Source: Sarcocystis neurona
Taxonomy: Eukaryota; Apicomplexa; Conoidasida; Eucoccidiorida; Sarcocystidae
Assembly: GCA_000727475.1 (NCBI GenBank)
Contig: KL647298.1
Span: 62,001 to 126,000 of the forward strand
Length of the DNA stretch: 64,000 nt
Direction of reading: 5' to 3'
Numbering within the stretch: the stretch's first letter is position 1; each line of letters opens with the position of its first letter. The notes under the pieces are model-generated. The model was not told where the DNA came from and did no database searches. It worked only from the letters and a program-made list of their open reading frames with translations. A program made the position numbers and the translations under genes. Shown here piece after piece: positions 57,540 to 64,000 of the stretch.

Positions 57540-60010
57540 CAGGGCGTTCACCACGTGTGCCTCTGCTGCAGCTATGCCTCTGCCTTACTTTTCTCCCTCC
57601 GTACGGCACCAGCTTTTGGCCGCACTCTCAGCCTTTGCAGCCCGACTCCCGCGGCCGCTGCGGCTAATTGTAGACGTTCAACAACACCTTTTGTCGCACG
57701 TGCTTTCACGTCTACTAGCCCGTTTCTTGCTGCTGCTTTTGCTGTCTGGTGCGCTGCTGCGGCTCCCGTCAAGATTCTGGCTAGACACAGCTCTGTGACT
57801 ACACCGGGTACCTATTACTTGCTGCCTCTCTCCCTGAGTACTCTTTGCCGCCGCTACTCTTTCTTCTAGGCTGCTGTCAATGCTACTGCTGCTTCTGCTG
57901 CTGTTACTGCTTAACGGCTTCCTCCTATTCCAGTTATGCTGTAGCCTGCTACTGCGTCTACTCTCAGTAGGCTGCTGCCGTAGCTACTGTTCCTCTACTC
58001 CTTCCTGCTGCTCTGCATGTATATTGGCTTCCCGACGTCTGTCCAGCTACACTGCCCGCCGCTACTGCTACTTGCCCTCGTCAGTCTTGTACTTCGCAGT
58101 TGGTATTCGATATCCGTGTACATAGCCATAGCACGCTGTTGCTACAAGTGTCAGTATGCAGCAGTGTCCTGCTGTACGTACCTTGGGTCGACCTACCAAC
58201 TGCCCTGTCTTTCCTTCAATTAGTTCTCGAGAAGATCTACTGCTGCTGCTGACGTTAAACAACGTGCTTCTACTCTTCTTCGTACCTGAGGCTCTGCTGC
58301 TGTCGTAAGTAGCTGCCTTATTCCCGCAGCTTGCTTGTTGCCCTTCCAGCCCTGAGCCACACGTTCCTCGCTGCTGGTAGTGTTGCTGCTGCCGCTTACA
58401 TCTCAACAACTGACGTAGTAGCTAGTGCCAAAGGTGCTTCTGGTGCTGTAGGTACAACTGTTTCTACGGCTGCCGCTGCTGCTTTTTCCGCTGCCTGCGT
58501 AGGGGCTGCTCTTGCTGCAGTGGGGATCGCTGCTGTAGCAGCCGCTGCAGGCGCGGTAGTAATAACTGCTGCTGCCATCCTTGTTATTGCTGCTGCTGCT
58601 GCTTTCGTGCTTGATGCTGATGTAGTGCTCGCTGCTGTTGCACAAGTTGCGACACATATAGTTCTTTGCTATGGTGTGAAATTCGTCGCCTTCCGTGCTC
58701 CTGCTATCAAAAATGTACGGCAGCCACACCTCATGGTGCTGCTGACGCATCTGCTCTTGCTGCTGCTCATTCCTTCGCTGCTACCGGTGTCGGCTGCGTA
58801 GCTCTACAACTGCTACTACGCACCTTTCCGCTGCGACAGCTGCAGCTGCTTCTTTTGCTAATGCTGCTACTATACCTTCTGCTGCTACTGCTGCGGCTAG
58901 TCTCTTCGGCGCCGCTGGTGCTCCGATACCACCAACTGCTGCTGGTGCTCCGATACCACCAACTGCTGCTGGTGGTTTGATTAACGCTATCCCCTGGTTA
59001 CTTGTGCTGCAGCAGCTGCTAACGACCTGCCTACAGCTGCTACTGTATGAGCAGTTGCTCGACTGCTGACTACTGGTGCTGCTGTACTGGCCACTGCTGG
59101 TACTGCTCGTCACGGTGTTACTCTGGCAACTGTCGCGGCTGCTGTGTCGGCTGAACCTGTTATTTTCATGCGCATGCCCGTGTTCGGGCCGCTGTGGCTA
59201 CTGCTGTCCTGACCGTTGCTCCTCTTCGATCTGCTGCTAGGTTGGTTGCTGTCTCTCTTCCCTTTGATGTTGCTGCTGCTGGGGGGATCGGCACCGCTGT
59301 TTGGACCGCCCTACTAGTACTAATCTGCCTATGGTTTCTCACAAGCGTGTTGCTGCTGCCTTTATGGGAGTGAAAGCGTTGGGGAGATACTGCTGGTGCA
59401 TATCCGCCTTTCTCTGTCCCTGCTAATGTAAAAAAACTAGGAGGCAACATCATAACCTTCTAAAAAGCCTGCAGTCTCTGACGCAAGGGTATGCCTATCT
59501 ACTACAGCGCAGACAGTGGAGATGAGAATAACGTACTGCTGACGCAAATGCTGCGGCTACTCCGTACAACGGACGGAGTAGCCATACTCCTACTGGCACG
59601 ACTATACGGTCAGCTGAAGTGACTTCCCTCGGTGTTGCTGATTCGACGTCGTCCTCTGCTACTGCTGCTGCTGGTGCCCCTTCACCACATTCTTTTGCTG
59701 TTGCTGGGGGGAAGAGACGTAGTTCCACATGTCGTTCCGCGTATCTGCTCTGGCCTGCGACTTCTTCGTGCTGGTGCTGCGGCTTTTCATGCTCGTACTC
59801 CCGATATTACTGGTGACACAACTGCTGTCGTGGCTGCTGATATTGCTACTGCTGATGCTGCTCTCTTGGTGACGCGGCAAGCGGCAGTGCACCCGCCGAT
59901 GTTGTGCTTGCACAGCTGTTGCTACATCTGACGCTGTTGCTGCCGCTGGTGTTGCTGCTCCTACTGCTTCAACATACACCTCGCGAGTGAAACTCAGCAG
60001 TGTTGTATCA
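57540..60010. repeat. Degenerate CTG/GCT block
   Basis: Imperfect GCT/CTG triplets with heavy point change, including two perfect copies of a 27-base unit at 58921-58947 and 58948-58974 that keep frame (minus strand: AAVGGIGAP twice). A plus Ala/Val-rich frame of 156 codons (58331-58801) and several minus frames overlap. No product is assigned. Confidence 0.65.
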
Positions 60011-60189
60011 CACTGTGCTACTGCTGTCAAAGTAGGGGGACCGTGCACCGCAGCGACTACCTCGCGTGTGATACAAAGCGGCTGAGAAATCTGATTGCTG
60101 GAGGCTGCTCGCGGTTTGTTAGCTTCTGTCCCTTTTTTGGCTAACTTGAGAAGACCTGGTGATAAAACCGCAGAGGCGAAACCGGGCGA

Positions 60190-60520
60190 AAGCCTCAGTT
60201 AAGGCAGTAAGAGGAACGCTTGAAAAAAGTAAGGAGGAATGAGAGGAAGGAGACGGAGAAGGCAAGCAGAAAGAGGGAGGAAAGGTTCTAGAAAAGAAAA
60301 AGCTAGAGACGAGCAAAAAGCTGGAGATATACGATTGAACTGGAAAGAAGGCGAATACAAACGAGTCAAGAAGGGCAGGAGTAGTGGTGAATGTACAATA
60401 GCAGACGATGGGGAGAGGTGCGTTAATAACCGCAGATGGGAAGCAGGAGGGACAAGGGCAGAGACACGAATAATTGAAACTGAATGAAGAACGTGGGATG
60501 CTAAAAGCACAGAAAGTTTA
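60190..60520. other. Purine-rich plus strand
   Basis: The plus strand is dominated by A and G (GAGGAAGG, GAAAGAGGG steps) for about 330 bases. No gene is supported. Confidence 0.6.
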
Positions 60521-63500
60521 GCGAAATAAGGCGCACGTCTTAATAAAAAACTGGGGTAGCCGGCGGAAGAAAGAAACGGGACAAACCATCAGGAGGGCCA
60601 GAGGGAGAAGTCGTTCTGGTATGCGCCGCTCAATAGTGTGACAGCTGTTGTGTCATTTTGTTTCTTCCGAGTCACTCTCCCACGGATGCATAGGTCACAC
60701 TATTTGCAATCGTGTGCGGAAGCAGTCGGACGGCGGACGGGAAGCGGAGGAAGAGCACAGGATACCAGTAGAAGAGGGAAACGAGAGCAAAGAGCAGCGA
60801 GATGATGCCTTTGTATGGAGAGCTTTATCAAAACTACGTTTTCCTGTTCAGAGGTTATGCCTGCACTGGCAGAACACACCAGCGTGTAAAGGTGGTAGGC
60901 GTACAAGGCAATATGTTGGGAACGACAGCCGCACCTGGCAGGAGAAGCATAAAGAAGTGGTCGACGAAACAAGAAATATTTCCGTGGTTGGGACACTATC
61001 AAACGTTGATGGACTGCCGAGTTTTTAGCGACAAAAGGGACACGGCACGGTGGTGATAGTCCTGCACGCTGAATAATCATCAGAGAGCAAATGCCAAGCA
61101 GCCAACGCTGAAAGAAGTCCATTCGGAAAAGAGAAAGGAGGCAGGCCGACAGAAGATTCCGTCGACAGTGGAACGACTGAGCCTCAACTAGAAAACGGAG
61201 ACGAATAAACGTCTGCAGGGATGAAGGTACAAAAGAGATAAGCCAGCGCCGAAGAACACGGCCTGGCGATGAAACAGCAGCCCGCCAGTGAGGTTTTGAG
61301 CTTCTGACCTTTAAAAGGAACTTGTTTCTCCGAAGTCCAGATGAGTCGAGCATCGGGGCGACACATACTGCAGGATGGTATCTGGGAATGCCGCCGTCGA
61401 AACCACAGGGGAGGCGGACGTCGAAACAGCCAACGGAAGGCAAAGACCGCTGAATTATTGCGACTTCTACCAATGCAGGTCATAGAGCGTCCTTCCGAGG
61501 GCTGAACGAGAGCGAACGTGTGAAAACCAGGCATGCTGCAACACTTATACACAGCTTCTCATCTATTATAGGATAACAACTAACTCAAAATGGGCAAGAA
61601 GCCTTGATACTTCTGCAAGAACTCTTTGGAACGAAAATGTGGAGTTCAATGAGGGCACCGGTAGATGACGTAAAAGTGGCAGCCCGAGGTATTTCGTTTG
61701 CGCACTACGAGCACTGCTACGGGACGTGGAAAAAATTTTATAACAACTGCTACGACAGTTCACGGTAGCACTAAAAATGCAAGCGCCGTAAGTGAGGACA
61801 ATGGAGCAAATTGAGAGGAACACACTCGGTCAGAGAGGAAACAGACATGGTAAATCTCAAGAGGTAATGTCCGAGACAGGAGGGTCGACAATTACAGATG
61901 TACTGCCACTATGTTTTAGTCAAGAGATACACACAAACTTTTCTGAAAAGAATACGCGGAGGCTTAACAAAAAGATGTGTATTGAGAGGGGAATTCATCT
62001 TAAGCGTTTCCCATCATCGCAGGACGACGTGATTGCGGTTGGCATATTCCTTCAAAACAGATAGGAAAATTTGCGGAACAAGGTGCAACAGTGGCGTTCC
62101 GCAATATGCAACAAGGTGCCCGAATAGTGACTGGGAGAGTCGAACGGAGCAAATTACCCTCTGAACGATCCCCTATTACGCGTCGTGGACAACCGTCATC
62201 CCGAAAAAAGGTCCATAGAGCGCAAGCAGTGCGTGCGCTCCGCGGGTGTCGTTGGTAAGGGAAACTGTTGCCACGCCTGAGGTGAGTACCATAGAGTCAA
62301 CGTATATTATGAACGGACAAATGGATGCACGGGAGAGAACACGAACTGTGCGTTAAGAGACTGAGAAGGAACGCGGTAGACAATGATACCTTGTCCGCTA
62401 AAAAGTGAGACATTGTCTGCCACTACGCGTGGCAAACGTACGTCAGTAGGACGGACAATACGTGGGACATTGAGAAGAACCCGGCAGTATGGTGAAAAAA
62501 CGCTCTGACTGATCTAAACCATTCTAAAATGCTATTTCGAGACCATCGCAAAACGATGTGTGGAAGGCTCGACGCGTAGACTCAGCGCTAGTACGAGCAG
62601 GTAAGCCACAGGATGTTCTGTGTCAGAACCAGTGCGTCCCAAAATTCTACCGCTGTCCAACGGCCAAAAAAAAAGAGTACCTCGTCGCAAGTACAGATGA
62701 AAGAAGTGTTAAAGTATCAGCGAAAACAGTCAAGATATCTTGACTTACCCGGACGGTGTACAACAGAATACGCAAGAGTACGAGCCCGACACACGATCAC
62801 GTATCTGTGAGCATAGTAGCTCAAGGGAAAGCAGAAAATTCATGTAAACTCGTGGAAGGTTCGGAAAAAGGTACCTTCCTATTTCGAGAGCCTGTTTCTC
62901 ACTCTTGTAAGCAAGCACGCAGGACGCACATTGAGTCTCTCTTGTCACGAAATGCTTAAGAAGTGCGACGTTAGGCTTCATTGATGTTCCGGTTCCTGAG
63001 GAACGCCTACTTTCACACGACCCTACCAGCGTAATATCAATATTTGAAGTGGCCTGTCGCTTCTTTCAAATTCGCTAGTTAGAATATCTGTCTCTTCGTT
63101 GCTTTTGGGTCACTATGAAGAAGAGTTGTACAGCTACGTAAGTCTCCTTAGGTGTAGTCGATAAGGAGCTTCATAACTACTAGACCTGCAGCCTCGGCAA
63201 GAAGGAGACCTTTGAGGAGTCAGAATACTGTGGAGGGCTTCTCGCCTCTGGTCGAAGATAATTTTGTGTATGTATGATCGTGCTACGCAGAGGCGCAAAC
63301 ATCTCTATCCTGAAGCACCTCTAATAGAGAACTGTCACTTCCTCTGAGATGACAGAACCATAGCTGACCGAATGAAAGACGAAGGCCAGCAACTGATGCA
63401 CATAACGGTAACACCGCATTCCACGTTGCTTGCCATCTACTCAGCTTCTTGAAAGCTGCGCTGTGGCACATGCTCCCTTGAACCGAAGCATCCAAGCACA

Positions 63501-64000
63501 TTGTAGCACGAAGAACCATCGACGTGTGTCTTGTATACCCACTTGTGTGGAGTTGGACTAGGTTCCCTGCTTCGCTTAGAAGTGACGCTATATCACTTCC
63601 GCTTCAACATCTGTAGCCGTGAGCAAAATCCTGCAAACTGCGTATACCTTACCGCATTGAAAAAGATGGTCTTTTGTTTCGTTGCTCCCTCTGCAGGTGT
63701 GGGCGAAATCCGGTAAACTGCTTCGGGTGTAACGAGACTTTGGTACTGGTGTGGACCCAGTGGTTTGCGGGAGTAGGAGCTACAGTACGTTTCCCCTAGC
63801 ATTTGCAGAAGTGAGCTTTTTTTGTGGTGCGCACAGCATACACCAGTCACCATAGAATGAGTTGTGTTGATATTCATGAGTACACGTACGAGTTTTACCC
63901 GGGCATCTCCTCGAGGTACCCAGTGAGAGTTTCACGGGTATGTTGGCAGAGGACGGCCCACAAGGATACACGTGCGCATACACCTGTCCGTATGCCTTCA
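60521..64000. other. Unassigned unique sequence
   Basis: Repeat-poor. The longest frames are minus 60700-61473 (257 codons, Arg/Ser/Leu-rich) and plus 61792-62064 (90 codons, starting MRTMEQIERN). I recognise no domain, transposon motif or convincing exon chain. The 257-codon frame is long for chance and could be a decayed element or a real exon, but no known motif supports either. Confidence 0.4.

Noticed and set aside
60700..61473. Possible decayed retroelement
   Set aside because: No reverse transcriptase, RNase H or integrase motif could be found in any frame.
1..64000. tRNA, rRNA, CRISPR, telomere repeat or mobile element
   Set aside because: No cloverleaf with a TTC-type arm, rRNA-like stretch, spaced array, TTTAGGG run or transposase/integrase motif was seen on either strand.

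Overview
The window reads as nuclear DNA of a coccidian apicomplexan, most likely an Eimeria-type genome. This is inferred from dense CAG/CTG arrays that would encode runs of Ala, Gln, Ser, Leu or Cys, from TATG/TGTA microsatellites, from protein genes split into very short exons by long GT...AG introns, and from the alternation of repeat-rich and repeat-poor blocks known for Eimeria chromosomes. There is no bacterial gene organisation: no operons, and I see no tRNA, rRNA, CRISPR or insertion sequence.

Layout. Positions 1-18500 are repeat-rich: AT/GT microsatellites alternate with CTG/CAG blocks, with a 594-base assembly gap (7020-7613) inside a CAG minisatellite. I find no convincing gene there. 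Positions 18500-39000 are repeat-poor and carry the best gene: a complete-looking 14-3-3 protein on the minus strand, rebuilt from eleven short exons between 34370 and 22695, with all splice phases agreeing. Upstream of it, 38393-36033 holds another minus-strand multi-exon gene, tentatively with a hot-dog or START-type lipid/acyl domain. Downstream (22570-19370) are further minus-strand exon-like segments of unknown product.

Positions 40200-42650 are degenerate CTG repeat. From 48630 down to 38758 a series of minus-strand exons with good splice sites belongs to one or more genes I do not recognise; one exon (42661-42783) looks like half of a lipoyl/biotinyl domain. Positions 49566-51347 hold a 593-codon minus-strand frame rich in Ala and Glu. 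Positions 51600-52430 and 56280-60010 are repeat-rich again. Positions 53635-54560 contain two likely minus-strand exons. I recognise nothing in 60010-64000.

Nearly every supported exon lies on the minus strand, so the likely transcription order runs right to left. Many long open frames in the CTG/CAG blocks are open in several frames on both strands and are not evidence of genes. All exon models were made by eye from splice-site consensus and family resemblance; RNA evidence would settle them.
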